A stretch of 64,000 nt of DNA, taken from the NCBI GenBank assembly GCA_025463305.1, contig JAOBWK010000021.1:1-64000 (forward strand), written 5' to 3'. Source of the stretch: Ilumatobacteraceae bacterium (lineage in GTDB: Bacteria; Actinomycetota; Acidimicrobiia; Acidimicrobiales; Ilumatobacteraceae). Positions 31,763-40,416 of this stretch are shown here, piece after piece (the first letter of the stretch is position 1; each line of letters starts with the position of its first letter). The notes beneath the pieces were generated by a model that worked only from the letters and a program-made list of their open reading frames with translations, was not told where the DNA came from and did not search any database. Position numbers and translations under genes: made by a program.

Positions 31763-32512
31763 CTAGGCCATCGATCGGGCGGCCAACCAGTCGAGCACCT
31801 CGTCGACGGTGGCCGCGGTGGGCACCTCGGGTGCGGGCGGGCGGCGCACCATCACCACCGGGATGCCGGCATCGCGGGCGGCGGCGAGCTTGGCCTCCGT
31901 GGCACTGCCACCGCTGTTCTTGGCGACGACGACATCGATGGCGCGATCGGCGAGCAGCGCGGCCTCGGACCCGACGGTGAACGGACCACGCTCGAGGATC
32001 GCCGTGGCGTGCGCGAAGTCGCGGAGGTCGGGCGGCTCGATGCAGCGGACCGTGAACTCGATGCCGGCGAGGTGTGCGAACGGCGCCAGCTCCTGGCGGC
32101 CCGTCGTCAGCAGCACCCGGAGCGCGCCGAGGTCGACGAGCGCGGCGGCCGCGGCGTCGAGATCGTCGACCTCGACCCATCGATCGCCGGGAACGGACGT
32201 CCACGGCGGACGCAGGAGCCGGATCAACGGCCGATCGAGCGCGGCGCACGCGGCGGCTGCGTTGAACGGCATCCGTGCCGCGTACGGGTGGGTCGCGCAG
32301 ACCACCGCGCCGATGCCTTCAGCGGCGACGAACGCCGCCAGACCGTCGGCCCCACCGAAGCCCCCGGACCGGATCGTGCCGGCGATCGAGGCAGTTGTGG
32401 AAGTACGCCCGGCGAACGAGACGACCACGTCGGAGCCGGCGTCGACGAGCCGCCGGGCCAGCTGGCGGGCCTCCGTGGTGCCGGCGAGGAGCAGGACGCG
32501 TGGGCCGGGCAT
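31763..32512 (-). CDS. cobK: precorrin-6A reductase
   Basis: A 249-residue NADPH-dependent reductase of the corrin macrocycle. It begins VLLLAGTTEARQLARRL, typical of CobK/CbiJ, and contains ATHPYAARMPFNAAAAC, LLTTGRQELAPFA and the C-terminal VVAKNSGGSATEAKL. ATG 32512 is chosen because homology begins there; no ribosome site is evident and translation may be leaderless. It is divergent from the riboswitch-controlled cobN operon, so it is not under that riboswitch. Its stop lies 69 nt from the ABC exporter gene on the same strand. Confidence 0.93.
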   Translation of the reverse strand: MPGPRVLLLAGTTEARQLARRLVDAGSDVVVSFAGRTSTTASIAGTIRSGGFGGADGLAAFVAAEGIGAVVCATHPYAARMPFNAAAACAALDRPLIRLLRPPWTSVPGDRWVEVDDLDAAAAALVDLGALRVLLTTGRQELAPFAHLAGIEFTVRCIEPPDLRDFAHATAILERGPFTVGSEAALLADRAIDVVVAKNSGGSATEAKLAAARDAGIPVVMVRRPPAPEVPTAATVDEVLDWLAARSMA

Positions 32513-32550
32513 CCGGGAGAGCGTAGGCGGCGGTGGGCCACGGCGGGATA

Positions 32551-32708
32551 GGGTGACGCCACGTCCAGGGAACATCGGTGTGAATCCGAGGCTGTACCCG
32601 CAACTGTCACCGGGGAGCGAACCTCCAACGCGATCGGTCACGGCCTCTCGGGGCTGGAAGGCCGGAGGCGAGCATCGATCCGTGAGCCAGGACACCTGCG
32701 TCGTGATC
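32551..32708 (+). ncRNA. cobalamin (B12) riboswitch
   Basis: The leader contains the conserved core of the AdoCbl riboswitch in order: AGGGAA (32568-32573), GGTGTGAATCC, GCTGTACCCGCAACTGT, and the B12-box-like GAGCCAGGACACCTGC near the 3' end (32684-32699). These are the most diagnostic sequences of the class. A TAGGGT -10-like hexamer at 32549 could start the transcript close to 32561. About 27 nt separate the aptamer from the ATG at 32736, whose GGGAG ribosome site could be hidden in the ligand-bound form. It should lower expression of the FhuF-like gene, cobN, the chelatase gene and cobQ when cobalamin is plentiful. The ends are approximate. Confidence 0.93.
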
Positions 32709-32735
32709 CGAGCAACCTCGACCGGGAGCAGTCAC

Positions 32736-33518
32736 ATGTCCACCTCCACCCCCACGGCGGATGCCGCCCTCGCCCCCGATCTGCAGCACGTGCTGCAGAC
32801 CGTCGAACGCCACGTCGGCTACCTCCGCGTCGCCACCTCCGTCGACGACGACACCGCCGCATCCCCCGACACCGGCGTCCCGTGGCATGCCTGCGCGACG
32901 CTGATCGACAACCCGAAGCGGTTGGCGGACCTGATCCGCTCGACCAAGGCGGGTCGTGGCACCCAGCAGGACTCCGTCGCTGCCTCGCTGTTCGTGCAGG
33001 CCTACGCGTTCCGCATCGGTGCGCTCGTGCTCGCGCCGTTCGCGCTCGGCCTCCCGACGCCGAGCTGCGATCCGGTGGACACGTTCGTGCGCCTCGGTCG
33101 GCACCGCCCCGCCGGGGTCGCCGTGACCAACGACGCGGTCGAGCGGCGCAGCGTCGAGCAGGTCGTCAGCGAGCTCCTCGGTCGGCACTTCGCCCCGCTG
33201 ATCGCTGCGGCCACGAGCGAGATCACGATCGGTCGGCGCCTCCTGTGGGGCAACGTCGCGGCGTCGTGCGCAACGGTGTTCCGGGCCATCGACGGCGCCG
33301 TCGGCACGGCCGAGCGTGTGGCCGTGCGCGAGTGGGCGGACGGGTTCTTCCTCGCCGCCGCCTCATGGCTCGACGGCCTCGGCGAGTTCGAGCAGACCGA
33401 TCTCGAGGAGTGGCGTTGGCAGCGCACCAACTGCTGCCTGTACTACCAGTGCGAGGGCGGGCGGAAGTGCGACGACTGCAGCCTCCTCCGCTCGGGACCA
33501 GAGACGGTGCCGGCGTGA
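32736..33518 (+). CDS. FhuF-like (2Fe-2S) protein, B12-riboswitch controlled
   Basis: A 260-residue protein whose C-terminus carries C233-C234-x10-C245-x2-C248, the unusual 2Fe-2S ligand pattern of FhuF, the ferric siderophore reductase of E. coli. An extra Cys239 lies within. The rest fits the alpha-helical FhuF fold only loosely. ATG 32736 has GGGAG 7 nt upstream. It is the first gene after the cobalamin riboswitch, and its stop overlaps cobN by GTGA. The context argues for a job in cobalamin synthesis or cobalt handling, for example reduction of cobalt or of the Co(II) corrin before adenosylation, rather than iron uptake. That role is inference. Confidence 0.8.
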   Translation: MSTSTPTADAALAPDLQHVLQTVERHVGYLRVATSVDDDTAASPDTGVPWHACATLIDNPKRLADLIRSTKAGRGTQQDSVAASLFVQAYAFRIGALVLAPFALGLPTPSCDPVDTFVRLGRHRPAGVAVTNDAVERRSVEQVVSELLGRHFAPLIAAATSEITIGRRLLWGNVAASCATVFRAIDGAVGTAERVAVREWADGFFLAAASWLDGLGEFEQTDLEEWRWQRTNCCLYYQCEGGRKCDDCSLLRSGPETVPA

Positions 33519-36500
33519 TCTGGTTCCTCACCACCGCTGCCTCCGAGGTGCTCGCGCTCCGAACAGCGGCCGACGATCTGCCCGACGGCTTCCCGGTGGT
33601 TCGGTCCGGTTCGCCGTACGGGACGACCGTCGACCTCGACGACGCCCGCTGCGTGATGGTGCGCCTGCTCGGTGGTCGCCGGGCGTGGGAGGACGGCTTC
33701 GATGCGCTGCGCGCCGAGTGCATCCGCCGCGACATCCCGTTCCTCGCGTTCGCCGGTGAGGCCATCCCCGATGCCGAGCTGACGACGTTGTCGACCCCGC
33801 CGGCCTCGTTGATGACCGACGCCTTCCGGTACCTCGTCCAGGGCGGTCCGGACAACCTCGCCAACCTCGTCCGGTTCGTGGCCGACACCGTGCTGTTCGA
33901 GGGCTTCGGCTTCGAGCCGCCGGTGACGGTGCCCGACGTCGGCGTCTGGCGCGAGCCGGCCGAGCGCGATCCCGACAAGCCGCTGGTCGGCGTCGTGTTC
34001 TACCGTGCCCACCTCGTCGCCGGGAACACCCAGTTCATCACGGACCTGTGCGACGCGATCGAGGCCAAGGGCGCGCAGGCGATGGCAGTGTCGTGCTACT
34101 CGCTGCGCGGCACCGACGGCACGCCGGTGGTCGAGCTGTTCCGCGAGCGTGGCATCGACGTGCTGATCACCACCGTGCTCGCTGCCGGTGGCGTCGCAGC
34201 CGCTGCGGGCACCCCGGGCGGTGCCGGCGGGCTCGACGGCGAGGCGTGGGAGGTCAGCGCGCTGGCCGGTCTCGACGTGCCGATCATCCAGGCGCCGTCG
34301 TGCTCGATGACGTCGGAGCAGTGGATGGACTCCGACGCCGGCCTCGGGCCGTTCGACGTCACCCAGGGCATCGCCATCCCCGAGTTCGACGGTCGGATCA
34401 TCGCTCCCGCGTTCGCGTTCTACGAAGTGGTGGACGACGGTGACGGCTTCGGTTCGGAGGTGCGCGCGTACCGCAGCGTTCCCGATCGCGTCGCCCGCGT
34501 CGCCGGCATCGCCGCGCGCTACGGCCGCCTCCGCCAGCGGGCTGCACACGAGCGAAAGATCGTCATCATCCTCTCCGCGTACCCCACCAAGCGCAGCCGG
34601 CTCGGCAACGCGGTGGGCCTCGACACGCCGGCCTCCGCGATCCGGATGCTGCACGCGCTCCGCGATCAGGGGTACGTCGTCGACCGCATCCCGGCCACGA
34701 GCGACGAGCTGATGGCCGAGCTCGCCGACGGCCTCACCTACGACGCCGAGTTCCTGACCCCCGAGGAGATCGCGGCGTCGGTCGGCTCGATGAGCACCGA
34801 GCACTACCTCCGCTGGTTCGCCACCGTGCCCGAAGGACCGCGTCACGACATGGAGGCCAAGTGGGGCGCTGCTCCCGGCCGCCAGCGCGTGCACGACGGC
34901 GAGCTCGTGTTCAGCGGTGTCGACCTCGGCAACGTGCTCATCGTCATCCAGCCGCCGCGCGGCTACGGCGACGATCCGGTGGCGGTGTACCACTCGCCGA
35001 ACCTGCCGCCAGCCCATCACTACCTCGCGTTCTACCGCTGGCTCGACGAGGGTTGGGGCGCCGACGCAATCGTGCACCTCGGCAAGCACGGCACCATTGA
35101 GTGGCTGCCCGGCAAGGCCGTCGGGCTCTCCAGCTCGTGCTACCCGGACATGGCCATCGGCGACGTGCCGTTCTTCTACCCGTTCGTGGTCAACGATCCG
35201 GGCGAGGGCACCCAGGCCAAGCGGCGCGCCCACGCCGTGGTGATCGACCACCTCCTCCCGCCGATGACGCGCGCCGACACGTACGACGACCTCGCCAAGC
35301 TCGAGCAGCTGTTCGACGAGTACGCCCAACTGCAGTCGATCGATCCGGCCAAGCTGCCGGCGCTGCGCAACAAGATCTGGGAGCAGATCATGGAGTCGTC
35401 GATCGACCAGGATCTCGGGCTCGAGAACGTGCCGAACGAGGATGCGTTCGACGACGTGATCGTCAACGTCGACGGCTACCTGTGCGGGCTCAAGGACGCG
35501 CAGATCCGTGGCGGCCTGCACATCCTCGGCGACGTTCCCGAAGGCGAGAGCCTCGTCGATCTGATCCTCGCGATCACGCGCCTCGGCCACGGCACCATCC
35601 CGTCGCTGCGCCTCACGGTGGCCCAGGAGATGGGAATCGACGCCGCGCTGCCGGAGGTGTTCGACGCGTTGGAGGGCCGCTGCCGCGAGCTGATCACCGC
35701 GGCCGCCGACCGTGGCTGGGTGTCGAGCCCCGACGACCTCCCGACGGTGCAGTGGGTGTGCGACTGGCTGGTGCCGAAGCTGCGCCTCTCCGGCGACGAG
35801 CTCACCAACCTGCTCGTCGGTCTCGACGGGCGCTACGTGCCGGCCGGCCCGTCGGGCACGCTGACCCGCGGCGGCGCGCACGTGCTGCCGACCGGCCGCA
35901 ACTTCTACTCGATCGATCCGAAGGCCCTGCCGACGATGCTCTCGTGGGACGTCGGCGTGAAGCTCGCCGACGCGCTGCTGGAGCGTCACCTCGCCGAGGA
36001 GGGCACGTACCCCACGACGGTGGGCCTCGTCCTCTGGGGCACGGCCATCATGCGCACCCAGGGCGACGACGTCGCCGAGGCGCTCGCGCTGATGGGCGTG
36101 CGCCCGGTGTGGGAGATGGAGTCGCGTCGTGTGGTCGGGCTCGAGGTGATCCCGCTCGCCGAGCTCGGTCGTCCGCGTGTCGACGTCACACTCCGCATCT
36201 CCGGTTTCTTCCGCGATGCGTTCCCGAACCTCGTCGCCCTGCTCGACGAAGCGGTCGAGATCGTCGGCGCGCTCGACGAATCGGCGGACGACAACTACGT
36301 CATCCGCCAGGGCACCGACCCGCGCGTGTTCGGTCCGGCGCCCGGTGCGTACGGGCTCGGCATCCTCAGCCTGATCGAGAGCCGCAACTGGCGCAGCGAC
36401 GACGACCTTGCCGCCGTCTACATCGCCTGGTCGGGCTACTCGTACGGCCGCGCCGGCTACGGCACGGCCAACGAGGATGCGATGCGCCGGCGTTTCGCGG

Positions 36501-37036
36501 CGATCGAGGTCGCGGTGAAGAACCAGGACAACCGCGAGCACGACATCTTCGACAGCGACGACTACATGCAGGACCACGGCGGGATGATCGCCACGATCCG
36601 CTCGCTCACCGGTCGGGATCCGAAGGCGTGGTTCGGCGACTCGGCGAACCCCGCGATCCCGAAGATCCGCAGCCTCGCCGAGGAGGCCGCTCGCGTGGTG
36701 CGCACCCGCGTCATCAACCCGCGCTGGATCGAGGCGATGCGCCGCCACGGGTACAAGGGCGCGTTCGAGATGGCGGCGACGGTCGACTACCTGTTCGGCT
36801 ACGACGCCACCGCGCACGTCGTCGACGACTGGATGTACGAGCGGGTCACCGAGAGCTACGTCGCCGATCCCGAGGTCCGCAAGTTCTTCGAGCAGTCCAA
36901 CCCGTGGGCACTGAAGTCGATCGCCGAGCGTCTGCTCGAGGCCAACGAGCGGGGGATGTGGAACGCCAGCGCGGCGTCGCTCGACGCGCTCCGCTCGGCC
37001 GTGCTCGAGGCCGAGGGCTGGGAGGAATCCCGGTGA
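33515..37036 (+). CDS. cobN: cobaltochelatase subunit CobN
   Basis: A 1,173-residue large subunit of the ATP-dependent cobaltochelatase that inserts Co2+ into hydrogenobyrinic acid a,c-diamide. The diagnostic CobN/BchH block is present as PPAHHYLAFYRWLDEGW, IVHLGKHGTIEWLPGKAVG and FFYPFVVNDPGEGTQAKRR. IILSAYPTKRSRLGNAVG lies in the N-terminal half and SGYSYGRAGYGTANEDAM toward the C-terminus. GTG 33515 overlaps the upstream FhuF-like gene by 4 nt and its stop overlaps the chelatase ATPase gene by 4 nt. The subunit is cytoplasmic and works with the AAA+/VWA partner encoded next. Confidence 0.97.
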   Translation: MIWFLTTAASEVLALRTAADDLPDGFPVVRSGSPYGTTVDLDDARCVMVRLLGGRRAWEDGFDALRAECIRRDIPFLAFAGEAIPDAELTTLSTPPASLMTDAFRYLVQGGPDNLANLVRFVADTVLFEGFGFEPPVTVPDVGVWREPAERDPDKPLVGVVFYRAHLVAGNTQFITDLCDAIEAKGAQAMAVSCYSLRGTDGTPVVELFRERGIDVLITTVLAAGGVAAAAGTPGGAGGLDGEAWEVSALAGLDVPIIQAPSCSMTSEQWMDSDAGLGPFDVTQGIAIPEFDGRIIAPAFAFYEVVDDGDGFGSEVRAYRSVPDRVARVAGIAARYGRLRQRAAHERKIVIILSAYPTKRSRLGNAVGLDTPASAIRMLHALRDQGYVVDRIPATSDELMAELADGLTYDAEFLTPEEIAASVGSMSTEHYLRWFATVPEGPRHDMEAKWGAAPGRQRVHDGELVFSGVDLGNVLIVIQPPRGYGDDPVAVYHSPNLPPAHHYLAFYRWLDEGWGADAIVHLGKHGTIEWLPGKAVGLSSSCYPDMAIGDVPFFYPFVVNDPGEGTQAKRRAHAVVIDHLLPPMTRADTYDDLAKLEQLFDEYAQLQSIDPAKLPALRNKIWEQIMESSIDQDLGLENVPNEDAFDDVIVNVDGYLCGLKDAQIRGGLHILGDVPEGESLVDLILAITRLGHGTIPSLRLTVAQEMGIDAALPEVFDALEGRCRELITAAADRGWVSSPDDLPTVQWVCDWLVPKLRLSGDELTNLLVGLDGRYVPAGPSGTLTRGGAHVLPTGRNFYSIDPKALPTMLSWDVGVKLADALLERHLAEEGTYPTTVGLVLWGTAIMRTQGDDVAEALALMGVRPVWEMESRRVVGLEVIPLAELGRPRVDVTLRISGFFRDAFPNLVALLDEAVEIVGALDESADDNYVIRQGTDPRVFGPAPGAYGLGILSLIESRNWRSDDDLAAVYIAWSGYSYGRAGYGTANEDAMRRRFAAIEVAVKNQDNREHDIFDSDDYMQDHGGMIATIRSLTGRDPKAWFGDSANPAIPKIRSLAEEAARVVRTRVINPRWIEAMRRHGYKGAFEMAATVDYLFGYDATAHVVDDWMYERVTESYVADPEVRKFFEQSNPWALKSIAERLLEANERGMWNASAASLDALRSAVLEAEGWEESR

Positions 37037-38853
37037 GTGCCCGCGCGTCAACCGCACAGATGCCGTTCTCCGCGGTGGTCGGCGCGGACGACGCCAAGCT
37101 CGCGCTGCTGCTCGCGGCGAAGAACCCGCTGATCGGTGGGGTGCTGCTGCGCGGCGACAAGGGCTCGGCGAAGACCACGCTCGCCCGCTCGCTGGCGTCG
37201 TTGCTGCCCGGCGACGCGCCCTTCGTCGAACTGCCCCTCGGCGCCACCGAGGACCGGGTGATCGGCTCGGTCGACCTCGCGTCGATGCTGCGAGACGGCA
37301 ACCCGGTCGTCCGTGATGGCCTGCTCGCGGCCGCCCACGGCGGGGTGCTGTACGTCGACGAGATCAACCTCCTCGCCGACCACCTCATCGACTCGCTGCT
37401 CGACGTTGCCGTCAGTGGCGTGAACCGGATCGAGCGCGACGGCATCACCCACGAGCATCCCGCGCGCTTCGTGCTGATCGGCTCGATGAACCCCGAGGAG
37501 GGCGAGCTGCGTCCGCAGCTGCTCGATCGGTTCGGCTTCTCGGTCGACGTGCGTGCCTCCACCGTGCCGGCCGAGCGGGCCCTCGCCGTCCGCCGCCGGA
37601 TGGCGTTCGATCGCGGCGACGCCTCGATGTCCGAGTTCGACGACGCCGACGACGATCTCCGCAACCGGCTCGCCGGCGACGTCACGGCCGAGCTGCCCGA
37701 CGAGCTCGTCGAGGCCGCGAGCGTGATCGCGGTCGCCGTCGGCGCCGAGGGGCTGCGCGCCGACCTGATGCTGTGCCGCGGCGCGGCAGCGCACGCGGCG
37801 TGGCACGACCGCGCGGTCGCGACCGAGGACGACCTCCGTGCCGTCGCGCCGTTCGTGCTCGCCCATCGCCGCCGTCGCTCGCCGCTCGAACCGCCGGGCA
37901 TCAGCCAGCCCGAGCTCGACGACGCGTTCGACGAGGCGTTCGGGCCAGACGACCCGTCCGATGCGGACTCCCTCGAGCAGCCAGAGCCACCGACTGACGC
38001 CGACCAGCCGTCGTCGGCATCGTCGCCGAGGCCGCCTGTGGATCCGTCCGCAGCGGCGACACCACCGACACTGCTCACCGCGCCGGCGGCCACGCCGACG
38101 GTGGGACGACGCGCTCCGGCGCCGTCCGATCGCGGACGGTTCGTGCGCGCCGAGCGCACCGACGGTCCGGTGTCGGCCGCCGACGTCGCGGTCACCGCCT
38201 CGGCCATCGCTGTCGCGGCCCGGCGAGCCGCGAACCCCGACGCGAGCCCTGAGGGCACCGCGGTCGAGGCCGACGACCTGCGTGTGGCCGTCCGATCCGC
38301 GCGCACCGGCAACCTCGTCGTGCTGTGCGTCGATGCGTCGGGCTCGATGGGTGCCGTGCAGCGGATGTCGCTGGCCAAGGGGGCAGTGCTCGGCTTGCTC
38401 ACCGATGCCTACCAACGCCGCGACCGCATCGCCCTGATCACGTTCGCCGGCGACGGCGCCGACATCGTGCTGCGCCCCACGGCGTCGGTCGAGATCGCCC
38501 AGGCCCGCCTGCGCGAGCTGCCGACCGGCGGCACCTCACCGATCGCCGCCGGGCTCGACGCCGTGCATCAGCTCGTGGCCGGCAGCAGCGGCGACAGCGG
38601 GCTCAGCCCCCTCGTCGTGCTGATCACCGATGGTCGGGCCACCGGCGGAGTCGACGCGCTCGATCGCAGCCGGGCCAGCGCCCGACGGCTGGCCGAGCAG
38701 CGGATCCCCGTGGTGGTGATCGACGCGGAGTCCGGTCCGACCCGTCTCGGTCTCGCGGTCGAGCTGGCGGAGGTGATGTCGGCGCCGTGCCTGCCACTCG
38801 ACGGCCTCGTCGACGGTTCGCTCGAGCGGACCATCCGCCTCCAGCTGCGATGA
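37033..38853 (+). CDS. ChlI-ChlD type chelatase subunit (AAA+ and VWA fusion)
   Basis: A 606-residue fusion of the two small subunits of metal chelatases. The N-terminal AAA+ ATPase (about 10-330) has Walker A GDKGSAKTTL, Walker B VLYVDEINLL and IGSMNPEEGELRPQLLDRFG. A Pro/Ser/Ala-rich acidic linker (about 295-370) follows. The C-terminal VWA domain has the MIDAS motif DASGSMG near residue 435 and LITDGRATGG. It resembles the Mg-chelatase ChlI/ChlD pair, not CobS/CobT, yet sits between cobN and cobQ. It most likely serves as the ATPase and activator for CobN. Both ends overlap neighbouring genes by 4 nt. Confidence 0.92.
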   Translation: MSARASTAQMPFSAVVGADDAKLALLLAAKNPLIGGVLLRGDKGSAKTTLARSLASLLPGDAPFVELPLGATEDRVIGSVDLASMLRDGNPVVRDGLLAAAHGGVLYVDEINLLADHLIDSLLDVAVSGVNRIERDGITHEHPARFVLIGSMNPEEGELRPQLLDRFGFSVDVRASTVPAERALAVRRRMAFDRGDASMSEFDDADDDLRNRLAGDVTAELPDELVEAASVIAVAVGAEGLRADLMLCRGAAAHAAWHDRAVATEDDLRAVAPFVLAHRRRRSPLEPPGISQPELDDAFDEAFGPDDPSDADSLEQPEPPTDADQPSSASSPRPPVDPSAAATPPTLLTAPAATPTVGRRAPAPSDRGRFVRAERTDGPVSAADVAVTASAIAVAARRAANPDASPEGTAVEADDLRVAVRSARTGNLVVLCVDASGSMGAVQRMSLAKGAVLGLLTDAYQRRDRIALITFAGDGADIVLRPTASVEIAQARLRELPTGGTSPIAAGLDAVHQLVAGSSGDSGLSPLVVLITDGRATGGVDALDRSRASARRLAEQRIPVVVIDAESGPTRLGLAVELAEVMSAPCLPLDGLVDGSLERTIRLQLR

Positions 38854-40352
38854 GTGCAGCGAGCGTGCCCGGGCGGGTGCCGCCAGGCGTGCCCGAGAAC
38901 TTGCGCGGCGCGCTGCAGATCTGCGGCTGCACGAGCGACGCCGGCAAGTCGACGCTCGTCGCCGGGCTGTGCCGGCTGCTGGCCCGCAACGGCATCAGCG
39001 TCGCCCCGTTCAAGGCCCAGAACATGGCGCTGAACAGCTTCGTGACCCGCAACGGCGACGAGATCGGGCGGGCCCAGGGCGCCCAGTCGCTGGCTGCCGG
39101 CATCGAGCCGGAGGTCATCATGAACCCGATCCTGCTCAAGCCCACCGGCGACCGGTCGTCGCAGGTCGTCGTCATGGGCCATCCGGTCGGCGTGATGACC
39201 GCAGCGGAGTACCACGAGCACAAGCCGCAGCTGCTGGAGACGGTGCTCGAGTCGCTCGCCGAGCTGCGCCGCCGCTTCGACGTCGTGCTGTGCGAGGGCG
39301 CCGGCTCACCCACCGAGATCAACCTGCTCGACCACGACATCGTCAACCTGCGAATCGCCAAGGAGGCCGGGATGGCGGCCATCGTCGTCGGCGACATCGA
39401 CCGCGGCGGCGTCTTCGCCCACCTCTACGGCACGGTCGCGCTGCTGCCCGACGACCTGCGCCCGCTCGTGCAGGGCTTCGTGATCAACCGCTTCAGGGGC
39501 GATCCGGCGCTGCTCGGCGACGGGATGGAGACCCTGCGGCGGCGCAGCGGCGTGCCGACGCTCGGGATCCTGCCGATGCTGCGCGACCTGTGGCTCGACG
39601 GCGAGGACTCGCTCGCGCTCGACGTGCCGTACCCGTCCGCCGGTCCGGCGCTGGCGGACTCACTCGACGTCGTCGTGGTCAGGCTGCCGCAGATCTCCAA
39701 CTACACCGATGTCGATGCGCTCGCGCTCGAGCCCGGCCTGTCGGTGCGCTACGTCTCGTCGGCGGAGGCGATCGGGCGACCGGACCTCGTGGTGCTCCCG
39801 GGCTCCAAGGAGACCGTGCGCGACCTGACGTGGATGCGCAGCCGGGGCATCGACGGGGCGATCCGAGCCTCGGGTGCCGACGTCCTCGGGATCTGCGCCG
39901 GCTACCAGATGCTCGGTGACATCATCGAGGACGACGTGGAGTCCGGTGAGGGCACGGTGCCAGCGCTCGGTTGGCTGCCGGGCGTCGCCACCACCTTCGG
40001 CCACGACAAGGTGCTCGCCCGCTTCACCGACGACTCGCTGAGCGGCTACCAGATCCACCACGGTCGCGTCACGGGCGGACCGGGCTGGGTGCCGGTCGGC
40101 GGTGGGGTCGAGGGCGCCGTCAGCCTCGACGGACGAGTGCGCGGCACCACCTTCCACGGGCTGTTCGAGCACGACGGCTTCCGCACCGGGTTCCTCACCG
40201 ACCTCGCCGGTCGTCGCGGCAAGCGCTTCGTCCCGGCGGGCGTCGACTTCGCTGCTTCCCGGCAGGGGCGCTTCGACCGGATCGCCGACGCGATCGAGGA
40301 GCATCTGGACCTCGACGCGCTGTTCGCCCTGGTCCAGCGGGCAATCGTCTGA
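38850..40352 (+). CDS. cobQ: adenosylcobyric acid synthase
   Basis: A 500-residue glutamine-dependent enzyme that amidates the b, d, e and g side chains of adenosylcobyrinic acid a,c-diamide. The ATPase half has GCTSDAGKSTLVAGLCR, PFKAQNMALNS and GDIDRGGVFAHLYG. The glutaminase half has the nucleophile in LGICAGYQMLG and GYQIHHGRV. The ATG start overlaps the chelatase gene by ATGA. It is the last gene of the riboswitch operon; a GC-rich hairpin follows at 40374-40404 before a gene of different function. Confidence 0.96.
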   Translation: MSAASVPGRVPPGVPENLRGALQICGCTSDAGKSTLVAGLCRLLARNGISVAPFKAQNMALNSFVTRNGDEIGRAQGAQSLAAGIEPEVIMNPILLKPTGDRSSQVVVMGHPVGVMTAAEYHEHKPQLLETVLESLAELRRRFDVVLCEGAGSPTEINLLDHDIVNLRIAKEAGMAAIVVGDIDRGGVFAHLYGTVALLPDDLRPLVQGFVINRFRGDPALLGDGMETLRRRSGVPTLGILPMLRDLWLDGEDSLALDVPYPSAGPALADSLDVVVVRLPQISNYTDVDALALEPGLSVRYVSSAEAIGRPDLVVLPGSKETVRDLTWMRSRGIDGAIRASGADVLGICAGYQMLGDIIEDDVESGEGTVPALGWLPGVATTFGHDKVLARFTDDSLSGYQIHHGRVTGGPGWVPVGGGVEGAVSLDGRVRGTTFHGLFEHDGFRTGFLTDLAGRRGKRFVPAGVDFAASRQGRFDRIADAIEEHLDLDALFALVQRAIV

Positions 40353-40373
40353 ACTTCGTCTGATTTTCGTCAA

Positions 40374-40404
40374 GTCCGCGGGGCATCTTGCCGACCCGGC
40401 GGAC
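40374..40404 (+). terminator. possible terminator after cobQ
   Basis: GTCCGC (40374-40379) pairs with GCGGAC (40399-40404), and an inner GGG/CCC pair extends the stem with a one-base bulge. It is placed 21 nt after the cobQ stop, where the riboswitch operon should end. There is no T-run, and the region must also hold the promoter of the next gene, so an alternative regulatory role is possible. Confidence 0.45.
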
Positions 40405-40416
40405 ACGGTCCCTACC

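Noticed and set aside
33443..37057. 1,200-codon open frame antisense to cobN
   Set aside because: Codon composition is that of the complement of a high-GC gene and no family motif is present; cobN on the other strand is unmistakable.
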